64,000 nt of DNA from Alteromonas sp. KUL42 (GTDB lineage Bacteria; Pseudomonadota; Gammaproteobacteria; Enterobacterales; Alteromonadaceae): the NCBI RefSeq assembly GCF_006538325.1, contig NZ_BJKK01000001.1:124001-188000 (forward strand). Reading direction: 5' to 3'. Each line of letters begins with the position of its first letter. The stretch's first letter is position 1. Positions 17,657 to 27,891 of this stretch are shown in pieces. The notes beneath the pieces were generated by a model that saw only the letters and a list, made by a program, of their open reading frames with translations, was not told the origin of the DNA and made no database searches. The position numbers and the translations under genes were made by a program.

Positions 17657-18442
17657 TCAATAATCTCTCTGGCAAGACAAGGGCTGACTAGAGCGTGTTG
17701 CATTGGCTGATTTCAATGGCGAAAATTTTTGTTTGTATTTTTTGCTTAACCAAATGGAGGCTGGCACTCCAATTAGGCTGGGTACAATCCAGCTAGCAAT
17801 TTGCAATGTAGGTATACCTTCAAATAAGGTTCTGCCACCAAATGCGAAGAAGGCAGTATATGCGCCAATACCCGACGCAATAATGTGGCCAATATGCTCT
17901 AACACCCACTTACCTTGCTTAACTTCTTTTTGTAGAGCATAGCGAATAATACCAATGGCATTGAGTACTGCGATGGGAGCGAATATGCAGGTTAGCGTAA
18001 TGTGATATTTAATACCTTGATACAAAGATACTGAGGCAACCACAAAGAGTAATACAGGTAGCCATAAATAGCGTATAGAACGCATTTGGTTTATGTCGCT
18101 TTTTATTACAAGCACTTGTTGCGCATGACGAACGTTGTTCCAAACTAAAAGGCTGAGCATAAGTAAGAACAGATATTGACCGCGCAAGTAAGCAACAAAG
18201 TAGCCAACGGATTCGAAATGAGCAGGCATTGTGGGGTAAATAACAAGTGGAGCAAACAAAACAATGGTTGAACTAATCACGCCACTAATAGAGGTAAATT
18301 GCATTGCTTTTATATAGTAGTTACCTATTTGTTTGTGAAGCTTGCCACCTTTAGCAGCAAAGCATGGCACCCAAAATAGTAAGAGTGACAGGGCGCCAGC
18401 AATAATATGGCCGTATACCAATAAACTGTGAATGGTTTGCAT
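17657..18442 (-). CDS. Multi-pass membrane protein, DUF2306-like
   Basis: About 261 residues with seven or so hydrophobic segments. The first contains HIIAGALSLLLFWVPCFA followed by GGKLHKQIGNYY, a pattern seen in DUF2306-type membrane proteins. A later helix pair includes LEHIGHIIASGIGAYTAFFAFG with two histidines. I chose ATG 18442, which has GGAGA six bases upstream, over ATG 18463. It is divergent from a two-component system, with a long inverted repeat between the starts, which suggests that it is the target of that system. Function unknown. Confidence 0.7.
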   Translation of the reverse strand: MQTIHSLLVYGHIIAGALSLLLFWVPCFAAKGGKLHKQIGNYYIKAMQFTSISGVISSTIVLFAPLVIYPTMPAHFESVGYFVAYLRGQYLFLLMLSLLVWNNVRHAQQVLVIKSDINQMRSIRYLWLPVLLFVVASVSLYQGIKYHITLTCIFAPIAVLNAIGIIRYALQKEVKQGKWVLEHIGHIIASGIGAYTAFFAFGGRTLFEGIPTLQIASWIVPSLIGVPASIWLSKKYKQKFSPLKSANATRSSQPLSCQRDY

Positions 18443-18515
18443 CGAATATCTCCAAGAGTACATAGCTGAACGTTAATTGCACTCATTGTGTCTATTCCTC
18501 TTGTTGTGAAATAGT

Positions 18516-18549
18516 GCCAAAAGTAACCGTATAAAAAGTGACTTTTGGC
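18516..18549. promoter_or_regulatory. 12-10-12 inverted repeat, probable response-regulator operator
   Basis: GCCAAAAGTAAC (18516-18527) and GTGACTTTTGGC (18538-18549) are inverted copies with a single mismatch, separated by ten A/T-rich bases. The element is centred between the divergent membrane-protein gene and the kinase gene. Arm length and spacing suit a NarL/LuxR-family dimer. The obvious candidate binder is the regulator encoded at 19798. Confidence 0.55.
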
Positions 18550-18625
18550 CTATGCGTAAATGAATAATATAAGTAACAATAGGAAGGTCCAAAAGCCTTA
18601 GGGCTTGCATACATATAAGGTACAT

Positions 18626-19801
18626 ATGACTCAACTTTCAATTTGCAAAGCGTGGTTGGTAAACAATGTAGAACGTGGCTCAGCGTTTATTACATGGCTT
18701 TTCGTGAGTGGTTCTGCACTTTATTTTCTATCATTGAATTATAACGTTGGTGGTGGAGCAAACATTGGCCTTTGGCGTATGTTTGTGGCTCCAGTGCTAT
18801 TCATTGCCATTGCCGTGTGCTTCGTAATTATTACCCGGCACGATGAATCTTTACCTAAATGGCGCGTGCCCTTGCTATGGGGGATGTATGGCTTATCAGT
18901 TTTAAGCCAACTCTTATTACCGTATGCCTACATTGCTATTTTCTTAGTTATTTGGTCAGCAGTATTACCTTATTATGTGTCGTGGGGAAGGTGCTTAGCA
19001 TTGTCTATTCCACTGTCGATACCAACAGTATTAATACAGAGTATGGTGTGGGGAGAAAATCAAGCGTTGCTTACTGGGGCATTGTTTTGGACTTTTAACT
19101 TATTCGCTATGATGATGTCGAGTACAGCAATAAAGGAAACCGCTGCTAGAGAGCAGGCCGATGCTTTGAATCGACAGCTCCTCAGTACACAGCATTTAAT
19201 TAAACAGGCCATTACTCAAGATGAGCGCTTGCGTATAGCGCGAAATATCCATGATGTATTGGGGCATCACCTTACTGCTTTGACAATTAATCTACAGGTG
19301 GCCTCACGCAAGAGTGATTTAGCAAAGTGCGAAGATGTAAAAACGCATGTTGAACAGTGCCATGCCATCGCAAAACTGCTGCTGTCAGATGTAAGAGAAG
19401 CCATTTCTGATATTAGAGAGAATGCGGCAATTGACTTTAAAGGTGCGGTTCGCTCTTTGGTCAGCGATTTGCCGAGACCGCAAGTGACACTGCATATTCA
19501 AGACAACCTAACGTTAACCAATGTGCGCATTGCGGATGCTTTGCTGCGGTGTATGCAAGAAGGCTTAACTAATGTCATTCGTCACACTCAGTCCCATGAA
19601 TTTACCATCAGCCTTACTCAACAAAATCAACAATATAATTTAGTCATGCAAGATAGACAGTTTGTTGCTCAAAAGTCATTTCAACAAGGAAATGGATTAA
19701 CGGGAATGAGAGAACGCGTTGAGGCACTGGGTGGAAGGGTGTTTTTTGAGTTTAATGAAATAGGGTTTCGTTTGACTATTGATGTTCCGGAGGAGGAATG
19801 A
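18626..19801 (+). CDS. NarL-type sensor histidine kinase (HisKA_3)
   Basis: About 391 residues. The N-terminal half has six hydrophobic segments and almost no periplasmic domain, which suggests intramembrane sensing as in DesK/LiaS-like kinases. A coiled linker (AREQADALNRQLLSTQHLI) leads to the HisKA_3 dimerisation motif RLRIARNIHDVLGHHLTAL with phospho-acceptor His209. The ATPase domain has CMQEGLTNVIRHTQS and GNGLTGMRERVEALGG. ATG 18626 follows AAGG five bases upstream. It overlaps the regulator gene by four bases (ATGA). Confidence 0.88.
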   Translation: MTQLSICKAWLVNNVERGSAFITWLFVSGSALYFLSLNYNVGGGANIGLWRMFVAPVLFIAIAVCFVIITRHDESLPKWRVPLLWGMYGLSVLSQLLLPYAYIAIFLVIWSAVLPYYVSWGRCLALSIPLSIPTVLIQSMVWGENQALLTGALFWTFNLFAMMMSSTAIKETAAREQADALNRQLLSTQHLIKQAITQDERLRIARNIHDVLGHHLTALTINLQVASRKSDLAKCEDVKTHVEQCHAIAKLLLSDVREAISDIRENAAIDFKGAVRSLVSDLPRPQVTLHIQDNLTLTNVRIADALLRCMQEGLTNVIRHTQSHEFTISLTQQNQQYNLVMQDRQFVAQKSFQQGNGLTGMRERVEALGGRVFFEFNEIGFRLTIDVPEEE

Positions 19802-20442
19802 AAACGCGAGTGCTGTTAGTCGAAGATCAAATGTTGGTGCGCCAAGGTATTACATCCTTGTTAGCGCTCGATGAATCTGTTGATGTTGTTGGCGAGTGTG
19901 AAGATGGAAGTCAACTAATTGATACCTTGAAGCGAGTTTCATGTGATGTAATTTTAATGGACATACGCATGCCAAAAATGTCAGGGATAGACGCATTAAA
20001 CGCACTAAAAGAAAGCGATATTGGTATTCCCGTTTTAATGTTGACTACCTTTGATGATCACTCCTTGGTAAGTGGCGCCATTAATGCAGGGGCTCGAGGG
20101 TATTTACTTAAAGATGTGTCACTTGAAACCTTAGTTGATGCTATTAAAACGGTCGAGCGGGGCGAAACATTAATTCAGCCTGCGGTAACAGAAAAAGTGT
20201 TGAAAGGACTGCAAGGGCTCAGTGTTACCTTTGAATCTTTTGATATGCCAGAGTCGCTTTCAACGAAAGAGTTGGAAATATTGCGTTTAGTTGCAGCAGG
20301 GTATAGCAACAAAGAAATAGCCGATACCATTCACAAATCTACGGGTACAGTAAAAAATCAGGTATCTACCATCATGGCTAAACTTGGTGTACGGGACAGA
20401 ACCAGAGCAGTTTTGAAGGCTTTAGAGCTAGGGTGGATTTAG
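19798..20442 (+). CDS. NarL/LuxR-type response regulator
   Basis: A 214-residue regulator. The receiver has VEDQ, phospho-acceptor Asp55 in VILMDIRMPKMSG and Lys in GYLLKDVSLETL. The C-terminal LuxR helix-turn-helix reads LSTKELEILRLVAAGYSNKE then STGTVKNQVSTIMAKLGV. It is translationally coupled to the kinase by an ATGA overlap. It probably binds the inverted repeat upstream of its own operon and so also controls the divergent membrane protein. Confidence 0.92.
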   Translation: MKTRVLLVEDQMLVRQGITSLLALDESVDVVGECEDGSQLIDTLKRVSCDVILMDIRMPKMSGIDALNALKESDIGIPVLMLTTFDDHSLVSGAINAGARGYLLKDVSLETLVDAIKTVERGETLIQPAVTEKVLKGLQGLSVTFESFDMPESLSTKELEILRLVAAGYSNKEIADTIHKSTGTVKNQVSTIMAKLGVRDRTRAVLKALELGWI

Positions 20443-20476
20443 AGTTCGAATGGAATTAAAGCATAGCAAAAAACAA

Positions 20477-20502
20477 AAAGGCTCGTGTTGAAACGAGCCT
20501 TT
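20477..20502. terminator. Bidirectional terminator between the regulator and the formaldehyde dehydrogenase
   Basis: AAAGGCTCG/CGAGCCTTT stem around TGTTGAAA, flanked by A-rich sequence on the left and T-rich on the right. It serves two converging genes. Confidence 0.85.
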
Positions 20503-20527
20503 GTTATTTAGAGCCTGTTGACCTGGC

Positions 20528-21700
<1,173 letters not shown>

Positions 21701-21757
21701 TCACAAATATGATGGATAGGTAATGCGCTAAAGTATAGGAGAGGGAAAGGTTTAGAT

Positions 21758-21791
21758 AAATACGGATTTAGTAAATCACTTTTACGTATTT
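21758..21791. promoter_or_regulatory. Nested palindromes between frmA and its LysR regulator
   Basis: AAATACG (21758-21764) and CGTATTT (21785-21791) form an outer inverted repeat. Inside it GATTTA-G-TAAATC (21765-21777) forms a second perfect one. LysR-type regulators bind A/T-rich dyads of this kind next to their own promoters, so this is a likely shared operator. Confidence 0.5.
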
Positions 21792-21804
21792 GTAATAATT
21801 TCTA

Positions 21805-22725
21805 ATGAAGCTTAATATGTCTGCAACAGTTCAACGATTATTAAAAATGAAATATCTAGAAGGCATCGCCGAATTTTGTTCTGTCGCTGAAGTAGGCAAT
21901 TTTACCGGTGCGGCAAACAAGCTCGATACATCAGTAGCCCAAATTAGTCGCAAGGTAGCTTCACTTGAAAAGCAATTGGGTGTGAAATTATTACAGCGCA
22001 CCACGCGCAGTGTGTCACTCACCGAGGCAGGCGAGTTGTATTTCAAACAGGTACAACCTGCTTTACAAGCTCTTGAGGACGCACAGTTGGCTGTCAGCGC
22101 ATTACAGCAATCGCCTCAAGGCCTTATTAAGCTTACAGCGCCTGTTGCATTCGGAGAGGCATTCATTGCTCCATTATTAAACACTTTCATGAAGATGTAT
22201 TCAGGTATCAGTGTGCAATGTGTTTTTTCTAATGAAAAGCTGGATATTGTGGAAATGGGGTTAGACCTTGCTATCCGAATTGGTAAGTTACAAGACTCCA
22301 CATTGGTGGCGAAAAAGCTTGCTACACGTCACTTGTATATCTGTGGCAGCCCCAGCTATTTCGAGCAACACAGTGTGCCGCAAACCCTTGACGAACTGAA
22401 GCAACTCGATTTGTTGGTTGGCTCTCAACCCTTTTGGCGAGCGGTGATTGACAACAAAGTGCATTCAATACCTGTCCAAGGTCGTGCTCGCTATAACAGT
22501 GGTAATGCGTTGCGCGATGCCTCTCTAGAAGGTTTGGGGCTCACACAGTTGCCAGGGTTCTACGTGCGCGACGATTTAGCCAAAGGAAATTTAATAGAGG
22601 TACTACCAGCGCTCAAAGATAAGCAAGAAGCGATTTGGGCAGTGTTTCCGTCAAATCGAAATGTGGCGCCAAAAATTAGGTTACTTGTTGATTTTCTTGC
22701 TCAAAATATTGTTGATGACCGTTGA
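21805..22725 (+). CDS. LysR-family transcriptional regulator
   Basis: About 306 residues. The N-terminal winged helix-turn-helix reads FCSVAEVGNFTGAANKLDTS, SVAQISRKVASLEKQLGVKL and LLQRTTRSVSLTEAGELYF. The C-terminal half is a periplasmic-binding-protein-like effector domain (LIKLTAPVAFGEAF onward). There is no good ribosome site before ATG 21805, and the in-frame ATG at 21847 is an alternative start. Divergence from frmA suggests that it activates the dehydrogenase in response to formaldehyde or a related signal. That link is inference from position. Confidence 0.88.
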   Translation: MKLNMSATVQRLLKMKYLEGIAEFCSVAEVGNFTGAANKLDTSVAQISRKVASLEKQLGVKLLQRTTRSVSLTEAGELYFKQVQPALQALEDAQLAVSALQQSPQGLIKLTAPVAFGEAFIAPLLNTFMKMYSGISVQCVFSNEKLDIVEMGLDLAIRIGKLQDSTLVAKKLATRHLYICGSPSYFEQHSVPQTLDELKQLDLLVGSQPFWRAVIDNKVHSIPVQGRARYNSGNALRDASLEGLGLTQLPGFYVRDDLAKGNLIEVLPALKDKQEAIWAVFPSNRNVAPKIRLLVDFLAQNIVDDR

Positions 22726-22852
22726 GAAGGTCAAATATTTCGACTTTTGTACCTTAATTCGAAATATTTTCTCAAGAGTGTTTCATTTTTTGCAATACAG
22801 TGTGGTGAAAACTGCGGTTGACAGATAGACGTCTATACGGCAAATTGCATGT

Positions 22853-22924
22853 ATGAAAAAGATTCTACTTATTGGCACCACAACCATGTCGATTACCACC
22901 TTAAATAGGGCGGTCGCTGACTAG
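22853..22924 (+). CDS. thrL: thr operon leader peptide
   Basis: A 23-codon reading frame (ATG 22853 to TAG 22924) encodes MKKILLIGTTTMSITTLNRA then VAD. Five of its codons are threonine (three in a row, then two) and three are isoleucine, the amino acids made by or from this pathway. It ends 22 bases before a strong terminator stem that precedes thrA. This is the layout of a transcription attenuator: charged tRNA-Thr/Ile lets ribosomes finish and the terminator form, and shortage stalls them. It resembles E. coli thrL in logic, not in sequence. No clear ribosome site is seen upstream. Confidence 0.82.
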   Translation: MKKILLIGTTTMSITTLNRAVAD

Positions 22925-22946
22925 TGCAAGTAAGCAAAAGACAACG

Positions 22947-22979
22947 AAAGCCCGCCTAAACAAGAGCGGGCTTTTTTTT
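22947..22979 (+). terminator. thr operon attenuator terminator
   Basis: AAAGCCCGC (22947-22955) and GCGGGCTTT (22966-22974) form a 9-bp stem followed by eight T in all. It sits between the leader peptide and thrA, the position of the attenuator terminator. The alternative antiterminator partner was not resolved by eye. Confidence 0.88.
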
Positions 22980-23017
22980 ACTCACGTTTTAGCATGCGTA
23001 ACCTTAAGGAGCAGCAT

Positions 23018-25483
23018 ATGAAAGTCTTAAAGTTTGGGGGTTCCTCTCTAGCCGATGCACCGCGTTACATGCGCGTAATGGAAATTAGCACGGCAACCCA
23101 CCAAACCGACGGTGCTGCGGTTGTACTCTCTGCCCCTAAAGGGGTAACGAATGCGCTTTCATTACTTTGTGAACAAGCAGCCGCCGGTGAAGATTTCCAA
23201 CCCCTTTTCAACAAACTCAATGAAACGGTAACGGGAATAGCGAATAACTTAAATCAAGATTTAACAGGCTTTGATCACACCCGAGTTATTGATTTTATTA
23301 ACTCGCACCTTAATGTGTTGAAGCAACATTTAGAAGGTATTGCGCTATTAGGTGTGGCACCAGACAACGTGTCGGCGGGTATCTTAAGTATTGGCGAATA
23401 TATTTCAGTCACTCTGTTCAGTGCTATGCTTTCAGCTAAGGGAATTGCGAACCGCGTTATCGACCCAGTAACTTATGTTTTAGCCGAAGGCGACTATTTA
23501 GATAGCATCGCGGATGTATCACTGAGCAAGGCTCGTTTTTCAGATGTACCTACTGATGGCAGTGAATTATTGGTGATGCCGGGGTTTGTGGCGGCCAATG
23601 AAAAAGGTGAAAAAGTCACACTGGGACGCAACGGTTCTGATTATTCAGCTGCTATATTGGCGGCGTGTATTGATGCGAGCTGTTGTGAAATTTGGACTGA
23701 TGTAGACGGCGTTTACAATGCCGATCCTAATCAAGTTGAAGGCGCAGTTCTGCTTGATAAACTTACCTATCAAGAAGCGATGGAATTGTCTTATTTCGGT
23801 GCAAAAGTGCTTCACCCTAAGACTATCGGCCCCATCGCGCAACATCACATTCCTTGTTTAATTCGCAACACACTTAACCCAGCTGCGCCTGGCACGCTCA
23901 TTAGCAATGAAAAGAGCGAAAAGTGGACGTCGGTTAAAGGTATCTCTCAGCTTGATAATGTAACCATGTTCAACGTTGCAGGCCCCGGCCTTAAAGGTAT
24001 GGTTGGCATGGCAAGTCGCGTGTTTGAGGTGATGTCAAACGCCAATATTTCTATTAGCCTTATCACGCAATCGTCATCAGAGTATTCCATTAGTTTTTGT
24101 ATTCAAAGCAAAGATGCAAGCCGCGCATTAACGTTACTTGAAGATGCGTTTGCACTAGAGCTCCAAAATCAATTGCTTGACCCTATCGAAGTACGTCACG
24201 ATTTAGCCATTGTCACCTTAGTTGGTGATGGCATGCGTCAAACGAAGGGCCTCGCTGCGCGTTTCTTTAATTCACTAGCGCAAGCTCGCGTGAATAATGT
24301 GGCCATTGCGCAAGGTTCATCAGAGCGTTCAATCTCAACAGTAATTGAATGCAAGCGTGCGAAAAAAGCGGTGAAGGTGATTCACCAGAATTTTTTCTCT
24401 GACCGTCACACCATTGATGTGTTTCTTGTTGGTTGTGGCAACGTGGGTACCGAATTATTGGGGCAAATTGCCAAGCAGCAACCAGAACTTCTTAAACGCA
24501 ATGTTCAGCTACGTGTTTACGGTATAGCAAATAGCCGAAAACTGTTGCTCAATAGCCAAGGTATTGACTTAAATAGCGATTGGAAAGCTGCGCTGGCATC
24601 TGCCAGTGAAGGATTAAGTGTTGAGCGTTTACATCAATTCGCTAACGATAACAGTTTGGTTAACCCCGTCATTGTTGATTGTACAAGTCACGAAGCTATT
24701 GCACAGCAATACGTTGAGATGATGGAAAGTGGCTTCCATGTGGTTACGCCGAATAAAAAGGCCAATACCTCGTCGATGGACTACTACAAAACACTGCGTA
24801 AAACAGCCCAGTCTACTAATCGTCAATACCTGTATGAAACGACTGTCGGTGCAGGCCTACCTGTAATCGACAACTTGCAGAAATTATTCAGTGCGGGTGA
24901 TGTGTTACACCGTTTTGAAGGTATTCTTTCAGGCAGCTTGTCGTATGTTTTTGGCAAGTTGGAAGAGGGCATGAGCCTTTCACAAGCGACGCAAACAGCC
25001 AAAGATAACGGCTTTACTGAGCCAGACCCACGAGATGACCTTAGTGGCATGGATGTGGCGCGCAAGCTATTGATCATGGCACGTGAAGCTGATTTGGCAT
25101 TAGAGCTATCAGATATTGAAATTGAGTCTGTACTACCTGCTGGATTTGCTGAGGACTGCTCGATTGATGAGTTTATGCGACAACTTCCTGAATTAGATAG
25201 TGACTTTGCTGAAAAAGTGGCCAGCGCTAAAGCTCAAGGCAAAGTGTTGCGCTATATCGGCAGTATCGAAGCAGGTAAATGTAAGGTAAGTATACAGGCC
25301 GTGCCAGCGACTAACCCACTTTCCCAAGTGAAAGATGGTGAAAACGCATTGGCTATTAACAGTGATTACTACAATCCTATTCCGTACGTTATTCGCGGTT
25401 ATGGTGCAGGTGGTACGGTTACCGCAGCCGGTGTGTTTGCAGATATTCTGCGCACCATGCCATGGAAACAAATGGCCCATTAA
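23018..25483 (+). CDS. thrA: Bifunctional aspartate kinase / homoserine dehydrogenase I
   Basis: About 821 residues, as in E. coli ThrA (820). The aspartokinase domain begins MKVLKFGGSSLADAPRYM and contains GFVAANEKGEKVTLGRNGSD. Two ACT-type regulatory segments follow (VKGISQLDNVTMFNVAGPG and LAIVTLVGDGMRQTKG). The homoserine dehydrogenase domain starts VFLVGCGNVGTELLGQ and includes TPNKKANTSSMDYY and GILSGSLSYVFGKLEEG. I chose ATG 23018, which has AAGGAG six bases upstream. First structural gene of thrABC-ung, expected to be feedback inhibited by threonine and controlled by the attenuator upstream. Confidence 0.96.
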   Translation: MKVLKFGGSSLADAPRYMRVMEISTATHQTDGAAVVLSAPKGVTNALSLLCEQAAAGEDFQPLFNKLNETVTGIANNLNQDLTGFDHTRVIDFINSHLNVLKQHLEGIALLGVAPDNVSAGILSIGEYISVTLFSAMLSAKGIANRVIDPVTYVLAEGDYLDSIADVSLSKARFSDVPTDGSELLVMPGFVAANEKGEKVTLGRNGSDYSAAILAACIDASCCEIWTDVDGVYNADPNQVEGAVLLDKLTYQEAMELSYFGAKVLHPKTIGPIAQHHIPCLIRNTLNPAAPGTLISNEKSEKWTSVKGISQLDNVTMFNVAGPGLKGMVGMASRVFEVMSNANISISLITQSSSEYSISFCIQSKDASRALTLLEDAFALELQNQLLDPIEVRHDLAIVTLVGDGMRQTKGLAARFFNSLAQARVNNVAIAQGSSERSISTVIECKRAKKAVKVIHQNFFSDRHTIDVFLVGCGNVGTELLGQIAKQQPELLKRNVQLRVYGIANSRKLLLNSQGIDLNSDWKAALASASEGLSVERLHQFANDNSLVNPVIVDCTSHEAIAQQYVEMMESGFHVVTPNKKANTSSMDYYKTLRKTAQSTNRQYLYETTVGAGLPVIDNLQKLFSAGDVLHRFEGILSGSLSYVFGKLEEGMSLSQATQTAKDNGFTEPDPRDDLSGMDVARKLLIMAREADLALELSDIEIESVLPAGFAEDCSIDEFMRQLPELDSDFAEKVASAKAQGKVLRYIGSIEAGKCKVSIQAVPATNPLSQVKDGENALAINSDYYNPIPYVIRGYGAGGTVTAAGVFADILRTMPWKQMAH

Positions 25484-25502
25484 GCCAAGTAGAGGATATA
25501 AA

Positions 25503-26468
25503 ATGAAAGCATTACGGGCCTTTGCGCCAGCCTCAATTGGAAATGTGAGTCTTGGTTTCGATGTATTAGGTGCGGCTTTGGCCCCTGTCGATGGTACTCG
25601 GTTAGGGGATGAAGTAGAAATTAAAGCCGCGGAACACTTTTCGCTGGACGTTCTTGGGCCATTTGCGCACAAGCTTCCTGGGGATGCTGACAGCAATATC
25701 GTAACCAAATGTTATCACTATTTTTGTGAGCAAATGGAAAAAGCCGGTAAACCAACATCGCCTGTTGCGCTAACGCTACATAAAAACTTACCTATTGGCA
25801 GTGGACTAGGTTCAAGTGCCAGTTCCATTGTGGCTGCTTTTGCGGCGCTTAATGCGTATTTCGGCAATCCGTATGATGAAGATACCTTGCTTTTCATGAT
25901 GGGCGAGCTAGAGGGGCAAATTAGTGGTAGCGTTCATTATGATAACGTAGCACCTTGCTATTTAGGCGGCATGACCTTAATGACGGGAGCTGCTGCGCCA
26001 CTTACCTTGTCACTACCGCTAAATAAAGATTGGTACTACGCTATATGCTACTCGGGTATCAGCGTTTCTACTTCGGCTGCGCGAGACATATTGCCCAAAC
26101 AGGTTGATATGGCCACGGCGTTGACCTTTGGTCGACAGTTGGGCGTTTTTGTACATGCACTGCATGCAGGAGATTTTTCTCTTGCAGCATCTGTGATGAA
26201 AGATGTGATTGCAGAGCCATATCGAAAGTCATTACTTCCCGGTTTTGATGACGCGCGAGTTTACAGCGAACAAGCCGGTGCGTTGGCGTTCGGTATTTCA
26301 GGGTCAGGGCCAACAGTGTTTGCAGTGTGCCCAACCAAAGAGCAAGCAGACGATGTGGCTGAATATCTGACAAAACACTACATTCAAAATGAAGACGGTT
26401 TTAGTCATGTGTGTCAGATACCAACGCAAGGTACGCTTGTCACAGATGTAAATGTCACAGATATATAA
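25503..26468 (+). CDS. thrB: Homoserine kinase
   Basis: A 321-residue GHMP-family kinase that makes O-phosphohomoserine. The N-terminus MKALRAFAPASIGNVSLGFD and the ATP loop LPIGSGLGSSASSIVAAFAA are diagnostic, and GISGSGPTVFAVC is the third GHMP motif. ATG 25503 has AGAGGATA upstream and lies 19 bases after the thrA stop. The open frame extends further upstream inside thrA, but that part is out of frame with thrA and not a real extension. Confidence 0.96.
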   Translation: MKALRAFAPASIGNVSLGFDVLGAALAPVDGTRLGDEVEIKAAEHFSLDVLGPFAHKLPGDADSNIVTKCYHYFCEQMEKAGKPTSPVALTLHKNLPIGSGLGSSASSIVAAFAALNAYFGNPYDEDTLLFMMGELEGQISGSVHYDNVAPCYLGGMTLMTGAAAPLTLSLPLNKDWYYAICYSGISVSTSAARDILPKQVDMATALTFGRQLGVFVHALHAGDFSLAASVMKDVIAEPYRKSLLPGFDDARVYSEQAGALAFGISGSGPTVFAVCPTKEQADDVAEYLTKHYIQNEDGFSHVCQIPTQGTLVTDVNVTDI

Positions 26469-26604
26469 TTTAAGAAATATAGTTTTTAGAGAAAACGCTT
26501 CAAAGATGCAATTTCAGTAACGAAATTTGCAATAGCAATAAGAGATATAAAGACTGCCAAATTAGGTGCTTAACCTCGCGGTCTAAATAAAAAGGTAACA
26601 GCAA

Positions 26605-27891
26605 GTGGAATTGGTAAATTTAAAAGATCCTTCGGACACAGCAAACTTTGCTGAAGCTGTAAAGCGCGGTTTAGGTAAACAACAAGGTTTGTATTTTCCT
26701 GAGCGTATTCCAACGCTCGACAATATTGACGCATTGCTTGATAAGCCATTTGTCGAGCGCAGCATTGATGTGCTTCGTGCGCTTATTGGTGATGAACTAA
26801 ACAATGGCGAGCTAGAAGCTATTGTTGAAACGGCGTTTGCTTTTGGTGCTCCGGTAGAGCAGGTTAGCGATAATATTTATTCGCTAGAGCTTTTTCACGG
26901 TCCTACATTGGCATTTAAGGACTTCGGCGGCCGCTTCATGGCACAAACCTTATCGCGTATCAGCGAAGGCAAGCCAGTTACTATTTTAACCGCAACGTCT
27001 GGTGATACTGGTGCAGCGGTAGCTCATGCATTTCACGGTATAGACAATATCAATGTTGTTATTCTTTTCCCGAAAGGCAAAATAAGTGCCCTTCAAGAAA
27101 AGCTGTTTACTACGCTAGGTGGCAATATTCACACTGTGGCCATTGAGTCAGATTTTGATGCTTGCCAAAGCCTTGTTAAAACGGCTTTTGACGATCCGGA
27201 TGTGCGCGAAGGTCTACACCTAAATTCAGCGAACTCAATTAATATCAGTCGATTACTTGCTCAAGTGTGTTATTACTTTGAAGCGGTTAGCCAGTTGCCA
27301 AAAGAGAAGCGTGATCAGCTGGTCGTTTCTGTACCAAGTGGTAACTTTGGTAACCTTACTGCCGGGATGATTGCAAAGGCGCTAGGGTTACCTATTAAGC
27401 GCTTTATTGCTGCAACGAATTTAAACGATACCGTGCCACGTTATTTGAAAACCGGTGAGTGGGCACCAAAAGCCACGGTTGCCACTATGTCGAATGCGAT
27501 GGATGTGAGCCAGCCCAATAACTGGCCGCGTATTGAAGCATTAATTGAGCGCGGCTATATCGATAAAGCATGCTTGAAAGGTGAAATGGTTGACGAAGAG
27601 TATACGCAGTTAGCGATGCGTCAATTGGCACAGCTAGGCTATACCAGTGAACCACATGCGGCGATTGCATATCGCGCCGTAAGCCACGACTTAGAAGAGG
27701 GAGAAATCGGTCTTTTCCTAGGTACAGCGCACCCAGCTAAATTCAGAGAGACTGTGGAAAATGTTTTGGGTAATCCAATCAGCTTGCCTAAAGCTCTGGC
27801 TGATGTTGCCGGAGAAGACAGTTTAGCGGTTGATTTGCCTGCTTCTTATGACGTGTTAAAACAACATATGATGGACTTACTAAAAGCATGA
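26605..27891 (+). CDS. thrC: Threonine synthase
   Basis: A 428-residue PLP enzyme converting phosphohomoserine to threonine, of the E. coli length class. It starts at GTG 26605 with AAGG upstream, reading [20 protein letters not shown]. The PLP lysine is in [16 protein letters not shown], and the phosphate loop in [17 protein letters not shown]. It is separated from thrB by 136 bases in which I see no terminator. The stop overlaps the ung start by four bases. Confidence 0.95.
   Translation: MELVNLKDPSDTANFAEAVKRGLGKQQGLYFPERIPTLDNIDALLDKPFVERSIDVLRALIGDELNNGELEAIVETAFAFGAPVEQVSDNIYSLELFHGPTLAFKDFGGRFMAQTLSRISEGKPVTILTATSGDTGAAVAHAFHGIDNINVVILFPKGKISALQEKLFTTLGGNIHTVAIESDFDACQSLVKTAFDDPDVREGLHLNSANSINISRLLAQVCYYFEAVSQLPKEKRDQLVVSVPSGNFGNLTAGMIAKALGLPIKRFIAATNLNDTVPRYLKTGEWAPKATVATMSNAMDVSQPNNWPRIEALIERGYIDKACLKGEMVDEEYTQLAMRQLAQLGYTSEPHAAIAYRAVSHDLEEGEIGLFLGTAHPAKFRETVENVLGNPISLPKALADVAGEDSLAVDLPASYDVLKQHMMDLLKA

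Noticed and set aside
22818..22846. TTGACA before the thr leader as the operon promoter
   Set aside because: With standard spacing the -10 would be poor (CAAATT) and transcription would begin at the leader ATG. The true promoter is probably further upstream.
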